9,666 nt of DNA from JBGQJN01 sp964423175 (GTDB lineage: Bacteria; Patescibacteriota; Minisyncoccia; 2-02-FULL-40-12; IGHO2-01-FULL-4-A): assembly GCA_964423175.1 (NCBI GenBank), contig CAYRDM010000021.1, positions 1 to 9,666 on the forward strand, read 5' to 3'. Positions 1 through 5,904 of the stretch are shown here, piece after piece (position 1 is the stretch's first letter; every line of letters starts with the position of its first letter). The position numbers and the translations under genes were made by a program. The notes under the pieces are model-generated. The model worked only from the letters and a program-made list of their open reading frames with translations. It did no database searches and was not told the origin of the DNA.

Positions 1-44
1 AAATGGCCGAAGCTAACAAGGCATTTGCTCACTTTGCCTGGTAA
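1..44 (+). CDS. 3' end of an unrecognised upstream gene (partial)
   Basis: The first 44 bases are open in the frame that ends with TAA at 42-44 and would give the C-terminal residues MAEANKAFAHFAW. The stop lies just before a rho-independent terminator, which is what the end of a gene looks like. Another frame stays open to a TAA at 70-72, but that stop falls in the loop of the terminator hairpin, so it is less likely. The fragment is too short to identify a family. Confidence 0.35.
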   Translation, partial: MAEANKAFAHFAW

Positions 45-59
45 GATCAGCGGTCTGAC

Positions 60-90
60 AAAACAGGGTTAAAGACCCTGTTTTTGTTTT
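60..90 (+). terminator. Rho-independent terminator of the upstream gene
   Basis: A 10-bp perfect stem (AAAACAGGGT at 60-69, ACCCTGTTTT at 75-84) with a 5-nt loop runs into a T-rich tract to 90. It separates the upstream gene from aspS. Its T tract overlaps the proposed -35 of the aspS promoter. Confidence 0.8.
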
Positions 91-112
91 GCTTAATTTG
101 GAAATTTATAAT
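84..112 (+). promoter_or_regulatory. Putative sigma70-type promoter of aspS
   Basis: TTGTTT (84-89) and a perfect TATAAT (107-112) are 17 bp apart. Transcription would start near 118-120, only about 5-7 nt before the ATG at 125, giving a nearly leaderless mRNA. The -35 is only a partial match and sits in the terminator's T tract. Confidence 0.5.
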
Positions 113-124
113 AGGATATATGTA

Positions 125-1510
125 ATGAGAGCAATGATTTCTGAAACAAAAAATAAATCTGGAGAGAGCGTTGAGATTTTTGGTTGGGTTGGAGGCAGGA
201 GAGATCATGGCAAGCTTATTTTTATTGATTTAAGAGATCGTTCAGGAACGGTTCAGGTTGTGTTTACACCAAAGTCAAAAGATTATGACAAAGCCAAAGA
301 GTTGCGTTCGGAATGGGTTTTAAAAATTACCGGCCAAGTTGCCGATAGGCCAGAAAATTTGGTTAACAAGGAAATAGAAACTGGCAAAATAGAAATTCAA
401 CCAGATTCATTTGAAATATTATCTCAATCTTTGACGCCTCCGTTTGCTCTTGATACGGATGGCAAAGAAATAGGTGAAGAGCACCGCATGAAGTATCGTT
501 ATCTGGATTTGCGCCGCTCGAGAATGCTCAAAAACATGGTCCTAAGACATAAGTTGATCAAGTCAATAAGAGATTATTTGGATCAAGAGGGATTTCTTGA
601 AGTAGAGACTCCAATACTCACAAAATCTACTCCCGAGGGGGCAAGAGATTATGTTGTTCCGTCGCGACTTTATGGTGGTAAATTTTTTGCTCTTCCTCAA
701 TCGCCACAGCAGTATAAGCAGCTTTTAATGGTTGCTGGTATTGAGAAATATTTTCAGATAGCAAGATGTTTTCGTGATGAGGATACAAGGGGAGACAGAC
801 AACCAGAATTTACTCAATTGGATTTGGAAATGTCATTTGTTGAAAGGGAAGATGTTATGGCATTGAATGAAAAACTCCTCATAGATTTGGTCAAGAACCT
901 GATGCCTAATAAAAAAATTCAAGAGATTCCCTTCCCGAGGATTTCTTACAAAGAGGCAATGGAAAAATACGGTACTGACAGGCCAGATTTGAGAAAAGAC
1001 TCAAATGATCCGGATGTCTTAGCTTTTTGCTGGGTGATTGATTTTCCTTTTTTTGAAAAGAATGATGACGGAGGCTGGACGTTCACTCATAATCCCTTTT
1101 CTGCACCTAAGTCGGAACATTCGGAGTGGCTTTTGGATAAGAAAAATATTTCCGAGATATTAACTTCACAATACGACGTTGTGTTAAACGGTTTTGAAAT
1201 TGGTGGAGGCAGTATAAGGAGTCACAAAGCGGAATCTTTAAAAGCCGTTTTTGAGATAATGGGTTTTTCGGAAGAGAGGGTTGTTAAAAACTTTGGCCAC
1301 ATGCTCGATGCGTTTAGTTTTGGTGCTCCGCCGCATGGCGGAATAGCTTGGGGCCTAGATCGTTTGGTGACTATTTTGGCCGGGGAACCGAATATAAGAG
1401 AAGTAATTGCTTTCCCGAAGACAGGAGATGCGAGGGATCTTATGATGGAGAGCCCCTCAGAATTAGAAGACAGACAGCTTAAGGAGCTACACCTTAAAGT
1501 TAATAAATAG
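125..1510 (+). CDS. aspS: Aspartyl-tRNA synthetase, bacterial type but lacking the GAD insertion
   Basis: Class IIb synthetase that attaches aspartate to tRNA(Asp) in the cytoplasm. From the ATG at 125 it is 461 aa. Residues about 16-100 are the OB-fold anticodon-binding domain. The catalytic core follows, with motif 2 around F217-R218-D219-E220 and motif 3 GIAWGLDRL at 406-414. Sequence details such as GFEIGGGSIR (356-365) and PPHGG are bacterial type. E. coli AspRS has about 590 aa. The missing roughly 120 residues are the GAD domain that normally lies between YG(S/T)D(K/R)PDLR (282-290 here) and the WVIDFP strand (303-308 here); only 11 residues remain. H28 occupies the position reported as His in non-discriminating enzymes and Leu in E. 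coli. The frame is open back to a TTG at 89, but that lies in the terminator; ATG 125 has AGGA at 113-116, and ATG 134 is another candidate. First gene of a run with the carboxypeptidase and mraY. Confidence 0.96.
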   Translation: MRAMISETKNKSGESVEIFGWVGGRRDHGKLIFIDLRDRSGTVQVVFTPKSKDYDKAKELRSEWVLKITGQVADRPENLVNKEIETGKIEIQPDSFEILSQSLTPPFALDTDGKEIGEEHRMKYRYLDLRRSRMLKNMVLRHKLIKSIRDYLDQEGFLEVETPILTKSTPEGARDYVVPSRLYGGKFFALPQSPQQYKQLLMVAGIEKYFQIARCFRDEDTRGDRQPEFTQLDLEMSFVEREDVMALNEKLLIDLVKNLMPNKKIQEIPFPRISYKEAMEKYGTDRPDLRKDSNDPDVLAFCWVIDFPFFEKNDDGGWTFTHNPFSAPKSEHSEWLLDKKNISEILTSQYDVVLNGFEIGGGSIRSHKAESLKAVFEIMGFSEERVVKNFGHMLDAFSFGAPPHGGIAWGLDRLVTILAGEPNIREVIAFPKTGDARDLMMESPSELEDRQLKELHLKVNK

Positions 1511-1524
1511 AGTATAAATATTAG

Positions 1525-2469
1525 ATGAGGTCTAATTTGATTTTAATTTCTGTTGTTTTGGGCGGGCTTTTTTATGGAGCCGCTTTTTTTGTTTTTATAT
1601 ATCCGTTGAACAGCAAAGGTTTGAGCCATGCGATTGTCCCGAATCAGCAGAGTGATCAAAGTAGAGCCTTCCTTCTCCCTGTTTCTGATTTAAACCCTGC
1701 ACCTTTCAGAAAACCTGATGTTCAGGATCCAGACATTGATTCCAGGGCCGCTGCCTTGTTTGATGTTAAATCAGGCTCGCTTATTTTTGGAAAGAATGAA
1801 AATAAGCGTTTGCCGGTAGCATCCATAACGAAATTAATGACGGCATTAATTATTTTGGATAAGATGGATTTGAACCAAATTTTTGAAGCATCCGTGGAGG
1901 ACCTAAATGTTGATGGAAATGGTGCGGATCTTTTTAAAGGCGAGAGAATAAAGGGTATGGAACTTTTGAAAATGATGTTAGTAAAATCATCAAATGATGC
2001 AGCGTTTGTTTTTGCTCGCAAGGCCAGAGAAGCAAATATCGATTTGGTTGCGGAAATGAATAAAAAGGCGAAAGCTTTGGGGATGACAAATACTAATTTT
2101 GCCGACCCAGCGGGTTTGGATGACAATGATGCTTTTTCTACCGCTAATGATTTGATAAGATTGGTTGATGCCGCAAGCCGCATAGATATGTTGGGCAGTA
2201 TTTTAAGGCAGAAGAGCGTTGATGTTGAGTCTGCAGATGGGGCGCTAAAACATCATCTTACGAGCACAGATCAATTATTAGATCAGATTCCGGATATTAT
2301 TATTGGTAAAACAGGCAATACTGATCTTGCCCTGGGGACAATGGTTTTGGAGGTTGCAGTAAACAATAAAAAAGATAAACTAATAAGTGTGATACTTGGT
2401 TCAAAAGATAGATTCGGTCAGACCAAGAAACTAATAGATTGGTCAGAAAAATCTTTTAACTGGCAATAA
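1525..2469 (+). CDS. Membrane-anchored D-alanyl-D-alanine carboxypeptidase (peptidase S11, PBP5/PBP7-like)
   Basis: Penicillin-binding protein of family S11, expected to act outside the membrane on the terminal D-Ala of peptidoglycan stem peptides. All three active-site boxes are present: SxxK as SITK at 100-103 (S100 the acylated serine), SxN as SSN at 155-157, and KTG at 262-264. One hydrophobic segment at about 5-27 is a signal anchor rather than a cleaved signal, as no clear AxA site follows. A Ser/Pro-rich linker (about 30-70) leads to the catalytic domain. At 314 aa the protein ends soon after the catalytic fold, so the C-terminal domain of E. coli PBP5 is absent, as in PBP7-type enzymes. 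The ATG is 14 bp after the aspS stop with no SD sequence, suggesting co-transcription. Endopeptidase instead of carboxypeptidase activity cannot be excluded. Confidence 0.93.
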   Translation: MRSNLILISVVLGGLFYGAAFFVFIYPLNSKGLSHAIVPNQQSDQSRAFLLPVSDLNPAPFRKPDVQDPDIDSRAAALFDVKSGSLIFGKNENKRLPVASITKLMTALIILDKMDLNQIFEASVEDLNVDGNGADLFKGERIKGMELLKMMLVKSSNDAAFVFARKAREANIDLVAEMNKKAKALGMTNTNFADPAGLDDNDAFSTANDLIRLVDAASRIDMLGSILRQKSVDVESADGALKHHLTSTDQLLDQIPDIIIGKTGNTDLALGTMVLEVAVNNKKDKLISVILGSKDRFGQTKKLIDWSEKSFNWQ

Positions 2470-2477
2470 ATATTATC

Positions 2478-3542
2478 ATGGATAATGTATTTACAATTTT
2501 CAACACCGCTAGGATTTTTGTTGTGGCGATGATTGCTTTTTTTATAACTTTAGTTTTCACGCCTTTGTGGATGAAGATTCTTTTTAAATATAAATTAGGC
2601 AAACAATTAAGAACCGAAGGCGCGCCTATTTTTAACAAACTACACAAGGCCAAAGAGGGGACTCCGACTATGGGCGGTGTGCTTATCTGGCTTACCGTCT
2701 TGGTTATAACTTTGTTATTTTGGTTTCTTTCAAGCACGGTGGACGGATTTTGGTCTAGGGTTAATTTCTTTTCAAGAGGACAAACCTGGCTGCCGCTAGG
2801 AGCCTTAATAGTCGCCGGTGTTGTCGGTTTAATAGATGATATTTTGGGTGTTATGAGAATCGGTCCGAAGGGGGGCGGTCTCAATATGAGATACAGGCTG
2901 CTTCTCTACATGTTTGTTGCTGTTGGTGGTGCATGGTGGTTTTATTCTAAACTTGGGTTCAGTTCAATAAATCTGCCCTTTCTTGGAGATTTTTCTGTCG
3001 GCTGGTGGTATATTCCTTTTTTCATTTTGGTTATTGTTGCGACCTCTTTTTCTGCTAATGAAACAGATGGTTTAGACGGCCTTGCAGCTGGAGTTTTCCT
3101 GACCATGTTTGCGGCGTATGGTGCTATTGCCTTTGATCAAGGCAGAATGGATCTCGCTGCGTTCATCGCGGCCATAATGGGATCTCTTGTCGCTTTTCTT
3201 TGGTTTAATATTTTTCCTGCGAGGTTTTTTATGGGGGATACCGGATCCATGTCATTGGGCGTGGTTCTCGGAATTATAGCGATGCTTACAAACACGCCTT
3301 TTCTTCTGATACCAATTGGGGCAATTTTTATAATTGAATCCGGTTCTGTTATAATTCAACTTTTATCTAAAAAGTTTCGAGGCAAGAAAGTTTTTCTTTC
3401 GGCACCGATCCATCATCATTTTGAGGCCAAGAACTGGCCGGAAACGCAAGTCACTATGCGCTTTTGGATGATATCTGCCATCGGGGCGATTATCGGTCTT
3501 ATCATCTTCCTCATAGACTCCAAGATCCCGCCTCTGTTTTAG
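2478..3542 (+). CDS. mraY: Phospho-N-acetylmuramoyl-pentapeptide-transferase (MraY)
   Basis: Integral membrane enzyme that transfers phospho-MurNAc-pentapeptide from UDP to undecaprenyl phosphate, making lipid I, the first membrane step of peptidoglycan synthesis. At 354 aa it has the usual family length, with about ten hydrophobic segments. Signature motifs appear in order: EGTPTMGG (60-67), the aspartate pair D120-D121 in GLIDDILG, NETDGLDGLAAG (194-205), FMGDTGS with D254, and the histidine motif APIHHHFE (309-316). These include the catalytic and Mg-binding residues known for MraY. The ATG lies 8 bp after the carboxypeptidase stop, so the two are probably one transcript. No SD sequence is visible. 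A terminator follows directly. Confidence 0.97.
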   Translation: MDNVFTIFNTARIFVVAMIAFFITLVFTPLWMKILFKYKLGKQLRTEGAPIFNKLHKAKEGTPTMGGVLIWLTVLVITLLFWFLSSTVDGFWSRVNFFSRGQTWLPLGALIVAGVVGLIDDILGVMRIGPKGGGLNMRYRLLLYMFVAVGGAWWFYSKLGFSSINLPFLGDFSVGWWYIPFFILVIVATSFSANETDGLDGLAAGVFLTMFAAYGAIAFDQGRMDLAAFIAAIMGSLVAFLWFNIFPARFFMGDTGSMSLGVVLGIIAMLTNTPFLLIPIGAIFIIESGSVIIQLLSKKFRGKKVFLSAPIHHHFEAKNWPETQVTMRFWMISAIGAIIGLIIFLIDSKIPPLF

Positions 3543-3557
3543 TCGTTTGTTATTTGG

Positions 3558-3578
3558 AAACCTCTTTTGAGGTTTTTT
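3558..3578 (+). terminator. Rho-independent terminator after mraY
   Basis: A 7-bp perfect stem, AAACCTC (3558-3564) and GAGGTTT (3569-3575), closes a TTTT loop and runs into six T (3573-3578). The stem is short but well placed 15 bp after the mraY stop, and a new promoter follows. Confidence 0.65.
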
Positions 3579-3590
3579 AAATTGCTGGAA

Positions 3591-3619
3591 TTGTTGTTAT
3601 GAACTAAAATTAGGATAAT
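3591..3619 (+). promoter_or_regulatory. Putative promoter of ftsW
   Basis: TTGTTG (3591-3596) and GATAAT (3614-3619, 5 of 6 to consensus) are 17 bp apart. The end of the -10 is 12 bp from the ATG at 3632, the same distance as in front of aspS, so the 5' leader would be only about 6 nt. Confidence 0.45.
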
Positions 3620-3631
3620 AAAACAAAATCA

Positions 3632-4303
3632 ATGTCTAGATCAGGCAAAACTCTAACAATTTTAGTTTTTGTATTAATTGTTTTTGGTTTAGTAATGCTC
3701 TCATCTGCTGGTGTTGTCGAGGGGCAGAAAAGATTCGGCTCACCTTATTATTATCTTTCTCATCAATTTTTATATGGAGTTTTGCCTGGAATTGCTTTGT
3801 TTTTTATCTTTTCAAAAATTAATTATAAGTTTTGGAAAAAGATTTCTTTGCCCCTTTTGATATGTGTGCTGGGATTAATGGTTTTGGTTTTTGTACCCGG
3901 AGTAGGATTCGGACTTAAGGGGGCTCAGAGATGGATTAATTTAAGATTTTTAACGTTTCAGCCCTCGGAGTTGTTGAAATTTACCCTCGTGGTTTATTTG
4001 GCAGCTTGGTTTGGTAGAAAAGAAAGTCGGCTTGAGGGTGGACCCCAAGCGATGATTCCCTTTTTGCTTGTTTTGGGATTCGTCGGGCTCCTGCTCTTAT
4101 TGCAGCCTGACATGGGAACTTTGATTCTCGTTACTTCCATTGCGATATCCATGTTCTTTTTTGCGGGTGCCCGATTCTCTCATTTTGCAATTCTGATTTT
4201 AGTTTTGGCACTTTTGATTGGGGCCTTGTCCATAGTTGAACCCTACAGACTTGATAGACTAAAATCTTTTATAAATCCATCTGCTGACAAGCAGACAACC
4301 TAG
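3632..4303 (+). CDS. ftsW: FtsW-type lipid II glycosyltransferase, N-terminal part, ended by a premature in-frame TAG
   Basis: SEDS-family membrane protein. FtsW polymerises lipid II at the division site together with a class B penicillin-binding protein. This piece (223 aa) holds about seven hydrophobic helices and the family motifs GLVMLSSA (19-26), KGAQRWI (96-102), FQPSELLKF (109-117) and QPDMGT (158-163). It ends in NPSADKQTT and then TAG, in the middle of the conserved outer loop that in other SEDS proteins continues into a GYxxxQ-like stretch. The same reading frame goes on without shift into the rest of the protein (to 4717), giving 361 codons in all, a normal FtsW length. FtsW is favoured over RodA by the preceding mraY and by the GLVMLSSA start. 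Whether the stop is a mutation, a sequencing error or read through is open. No SD sequence. Confidence 0.88.
   Translation: MSRSGKTLTILVFVLIVFGLVMLSSAGVVEGQKRFGSPYYYLSHQFLYGVLPGIALFFIFSKINYKFWKKISLPLLICVLGLMVLVFVPGVGFGLKGAQRWINLRFLTFQPSELLKFTLVVYLAAWFGRKESRLEGGPQAMIPFLLVLGFVGLLLLLQPDMGTLILVTSIAISMFFFAGARFSHFAILILVLALLIGALSIVEPYRLDRLKSFINPSADKQTT
4301..4303 (+). other. In-frame TAG stop inside the ftsW frame (codon 224)
   Basis: TAG at 4301-4303 is in the same frame as both flanking ftsW parts: 3632 and 4355 differ by exactly 241 codons. It stands just before YHITQ, where SEDS proteins have a short variable or Gly residue before the YxxxQ stretch. Codons directly after it (4304 onward) continue the family sequence (YHITQALLGIS), so no bases appear to be missing. 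Confidence 0.9.
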
Positions 4304-4354
4304 TATCATATAACCCAGGCGCTTTTAGGAATTAGTTCGGGGGGAATATTTGGT

Positions 4355-4717
4355 ATGGGTTTTGGGCAAAGCAAACAAAAAATAAATTATCTTCCCGAAG
4401 CGGTAGGGGACTCTATTTTTGCAATAATTGTTGAAGAGCTGGGGTTGGTTGGCGGCGTCTTTCTGCTCGGATTATTCCTGTTGCTCGCCATAGTAATGAT
4501 TAATATTTCTAAATCTGTAGGAAACCAATTTGCCAGTCTTTTGGTTTTGGGTGTTTCCGTTTGGATCTGTGGACAGGCACTTATCAACATATTTGCCATA
4601 TCTGGTTTGATACCTCTTACCGGTTTACCTTTACCTTTTGTTAGTTTTGGCAGTTCCTCGATGGTTTCAATATTGGCCGGGCTGGGAGTGGTTCTTAACA
4701 TTTCAAAAAATTGCTAG
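4355..4717 (+). CDS. ftsW: FtsW-type lipid II glycosyltransferase, C-terminal part downstream of the in-frame stop
   Basis: Continuation of the ftsW frame. Family sequence already starts at 4304; the first ATG is at 4355. It contains FGQSKQKINYLPEAVGDSIFA, with the Asp of YLPEAVGD (residue 260 of the joined protein) matching the catalytic Asp of SEDS enzymes (D297 in E. coli FtsW). Three hydrophobic segments follow, including GLPLPFVSFGSSSM, typical of the last helices. All motifs look intact, so there is no sign of decay after the stop. If translated separately it would start at ATG 4355, with a G-rich stretch (GGGGGGAA, 4339-4346) at SD-like distance; a working split protein would then lack 18 residues of the loop. 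More likely it belongs to one gene with the upstream part. Confidence 0.85.
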   Translation: MGFGQSKQKINYLPEAVGDSIFAIIVEELGLVGGVFLLGLFLLLAIVMINISKSVGNQFASLLVLGVSVWICGQALINIFAISGLIPLTGLPLPFVSFGSSSMVSILAGLGVVLNISKNC

Positions 4718-4767
4718 CCATGATAATATGTATAGGTAGATGATTGCCAGTATTATTTAAAAAATAT

Positions 4768-4786
4768 GGAGGGTCGACCCTTTTTT
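4768..4786 (+). terminator. Probable terminator after ftsW
   Basis: The perfect palindrome AGGGTCGACCCT (4770-4781) can fold as a 4-bp stem with a TCGA loop, lengthened by two G-T pairs, and is followed by six T (4781-4786). It lies about 50 bp after the ftsW stop. The stem is short, so confidence is moderate. Confidence 0.5.
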
Positions 4787-4848
4787 AGATAAATCTGGAG
4801 TTTAATTTAAAACCAATTATTTATTTATTAATTTTTTGGAATTATTCT

Positions 4849-4878
4849 TTCTGGATGCAAATTAATTTTGCATATAAT
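4849..4878 (+). promoter_or_regulatory. Putative promoter with an inverted repeat, upstream of the small secreted protein gene
   Basis: A perfect TATAAT sits at 4873-4878, 22 bp before the ATG at 4901. The -35 is weak (TTCTGG at 4849-4854, 18-bp spacing). A 7-bp inverted repeat, ATGCAAA (4855-4861) and TTTGCAT (4867-4873) with a 5-bp centre, fills the spacer and touches the -10. Its place suits an operator for a repressor, but that is an inference. The rest of 4718-4900 shows only the ftsW terminator and AT-rich sequence. Confidence 0.45.
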
Positions 4879-4900
4879 CGAGACTAATTCTAATTTGTGA

Positions 4901-5410
4901 ATGAACAAAAAAATAATTACTAGCGCAGTTACCATAGTACTTGCACTTTCGGCATTTTCTGTTCTTGCTGACAATACAAGTCCAACACCAAGACCTTCAA
5001 AAACTCCAAAGATTGAGCGCGAACAAGAAAGAGAGCAAAGAGAGACAGACAGGAAATCAAGGGAATCTGCCAAATTAGCTCAAAGAAGGGCCAGGGAGGC
5101 AGCTCTTAAGGCCTGTCAGATGAATTTTAAGAACGCCGCCAAGACCTATGAATTGGCTTTAAAGGATGCCAGGCAGGCTTATACAAAGTCAGTTAAAGCT
5201 GCTAATGACGCCTTCAGGACCTCAGACAAAGGGGACGCCGCCAAACAAGCGAGAAAGGATGCCCAAAAAGCTGCTCAGGATTCTTTCACAACTGCAAAAT
5301 TGAATGCCAGAACCGCTTGGGATCAAGCCAATGATGCCCATAAGCAGTGTGTTAAATCTGCCAATACAGCTACTGTTTCTCCTAGTCCATCTGCAAGCCC
5401 TAACCAATAG
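4901..5410 (+). CDS. Small secreted Ala/Lys-rich helical protein of unknown function
   Basis: Not recognised as a known family. The 169-aa product starts with a good signal peptide: MNKK, a hydrophobic stretch (5-20), and a likely cut after VLA (residue 23). A Pro/Ser/Thr linker (25-37) follows, then a long highly charged region (38-155) without Pro or Gly except one SDKGD turn at about 108-112. It should therefore form two long helices or a helical hairpin. The two halves share a pattern of Ala every 3-4 residues with Lys, Asp and Gln. The protein has two cysteines, C72 and C150, one in each half, which could form a disulfide outside the cell. The tail (159-169) is again Pro/Ser-rich. Low-complexity composition makes similarity searches unreliable. 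It stands alone between its own promoter and a shared terminator; no SD sequence. A cell-surface or envelope-spacer role is possible but only a guess. Confidence 0.8.
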   Translation: MNKKIITSAVTIVLALSAFSVLADNTSPTPRPSKTPKIEREQEREQRETDRKSRESAKLAQRRAREAALKACQMNFKNAAKTYELALKDARQAYTKSVKAANDAFRTSDKGDAAKQARKDAQKAAQDSFTTAKLNARTAWDQANDAHKQCVKSANTATVSPSPSASPNQ

Positions 5411-5422
5411 AATTTTGTGGTA

Positions 5423-5454
5423 AATAAAAAACCGCCCTAGGGCGGTTTTTTATT
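5423..5454. terminator. Bidirectional terminator between the convergent secreted-protein gene and rpsT
   Basis: A 14-bp perfect stem (5423-5436 with 5441-5454) has the core ACCGCC / GGCGGT, a CTAG loop, an A run on the left and a T run on the right. It therefore works as an intrinsic terminator on both strands. It lies 12 bp after the plus-strand stop and just beyond the rpsT stop at 5458. Confidence 0.9.
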
Positions 5455-5457
5455 AGT

Positions 5458-5739
5458 TTATTTTGACTGGTTTTTTGATATCGCGTTTGTTAGTCTTGAT
5501 TTTATTCGGCTTGCAGTATTCTTTTTGATTGTGTCTGATTTGGCTGCTTTATCAAGGGCGCTATATACTTTTGGAAGCAATTCTTTTGCCTTGGCAGCGT
5601 CCTTAGAAGCAATTGCTTTACGTAATTCTTTAACCAAAGAACGGAATTTTGTTTTCCGTCTTATGTTTTCTAGGTTTCTTTTTTTGGATTGTCTTAGGGC
5701 TTTTTTAGCCGATTTTGTTATTGGCATTGTAACTGGCAT
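5458..5739 (-). CDS. rpsT: 30S ribosomal protein S20
   Basis: Primary 16S rRNA-binding protein of the small subunit, made of a three-helix bundle. The 93-aa product is very basic and has the family pattern: KSAKKALRQSKKR near the N-terminus, a middle stretch with DAAKAKELLPKVYSALDKAAK, and the typical KKNTASRIKSRL near the C-terminus. Length fits S20 (about 85-90 aa). Two starts are possible: ATG at 5739 (MPVTMPITKSAKK) or ATG at 5727 (MPITKSAKK, 89 aa), which matches usual S20 N-termini better. Neither has an SD sequence. The two start regions look like a 12-bp tandem copy. It is divergent from fusA and shares a terminator with the gene it faces. No convincing promoter was found for it on the minus strand. 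Confidence 0.95.
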   Translation of the reverse strand: MPVTMPITKSAKKALRQSKKRNLENIRRKTKFRSLVKELRKAIASKDAAKAKELLPKVYSALDKAAKSDTIKKNTASRIKSRLTNAISKNQSK

Positions 5740-5785
5740 ACTAACACATCTGTATTTTTTTGCAACACATGGCCGAAATAAGTTC

Positions 5786-5814
5786 TTGACACGAGGCCAT
5801 TATTTTCTTATCTT
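5786..5814 (+). promoter_or_regulatory. Sigma70-type promoter of fusA
   Basis: A consensus TTGACA (5786-5791) is followed after 17 bp by TATCTT (5809-5814). It points to fusA and would start RNA near 5821, about 84 nt before the ATG. A 6-bp inverted repeat, ATGGCC (5769-5774) and GGCCAT (5795-5800), brackets the -35 and could be a protein-binding site. Confidence 0.65.
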
Positions 5815-5820
5815 TAATAC

Positions 5821-5904
5821 CTGGAGTCAGAGACCTAATTGCTACTGAGCCCGCCGAATATGAAGTGGCGGGTCTTAATTACTATTAATTATATTTTATA
5901 AACC
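5821..5904 (+). promoter_or_regulatory. fusA 5' leader with a GC-rich hairpin
   Basis: The presumed fusA leader contains CCCGCC (5850-5855) and GGCGGG (5867-5872), a 6-bp all-GC stem with an 11-nt loop. No T run follows, so it is not an intrinsic terminator. Downstream is a 32-nt very AT-rich stretch up to the ATG with no SD. It may be a stability or translation-control element, but no known RNA family was recognised. Confidence 0.4.

Noticed and set aside
89..124. TTG at 89 as the aspS start, giving 473 aa
   Set aside because: It lies in the T tract of the upstream terminator and upstream of a TATAAT box. The extra 12 residues do not belong to AspRS. ATG 125 fits the family N-terminus better.
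1722..2183. Minus-strand open frames inside the carboxypeptidase, mraY, ftsW and fusA genes
   Set aside because: They lie fully opposite well-identified genes, show no family features and have no start signals. They are shadows.
4296..4320. Frameshift in ftsW
   Set aside because: Both halves are in the same frame (3632 and 4355 differ by a multiple of three). Only the TAG interrupts the gene.
4770..4781. Perfect palindrome with a SalI-type site (GTCGAC) as a cloning scar or operator
   Set aside because: It is followed by six T and lies just after ftsW, so an intrinsic terminator explains it.
5525..5848. Plus-strand open frame of 107 codons across rpsT
   Set aside because: It is antisense to the clear S20 gene and overlaps the fusA promoter. 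Its product has no recognisable features.
5890..5902. TATATT/TATAAA in front of fusA as a -10 for a leaderless transcript
   Set aside because: The boxes are too close to the ATG or lack a -35 at the right distance. The TTGACA/TATCTT pair upstream is much better.
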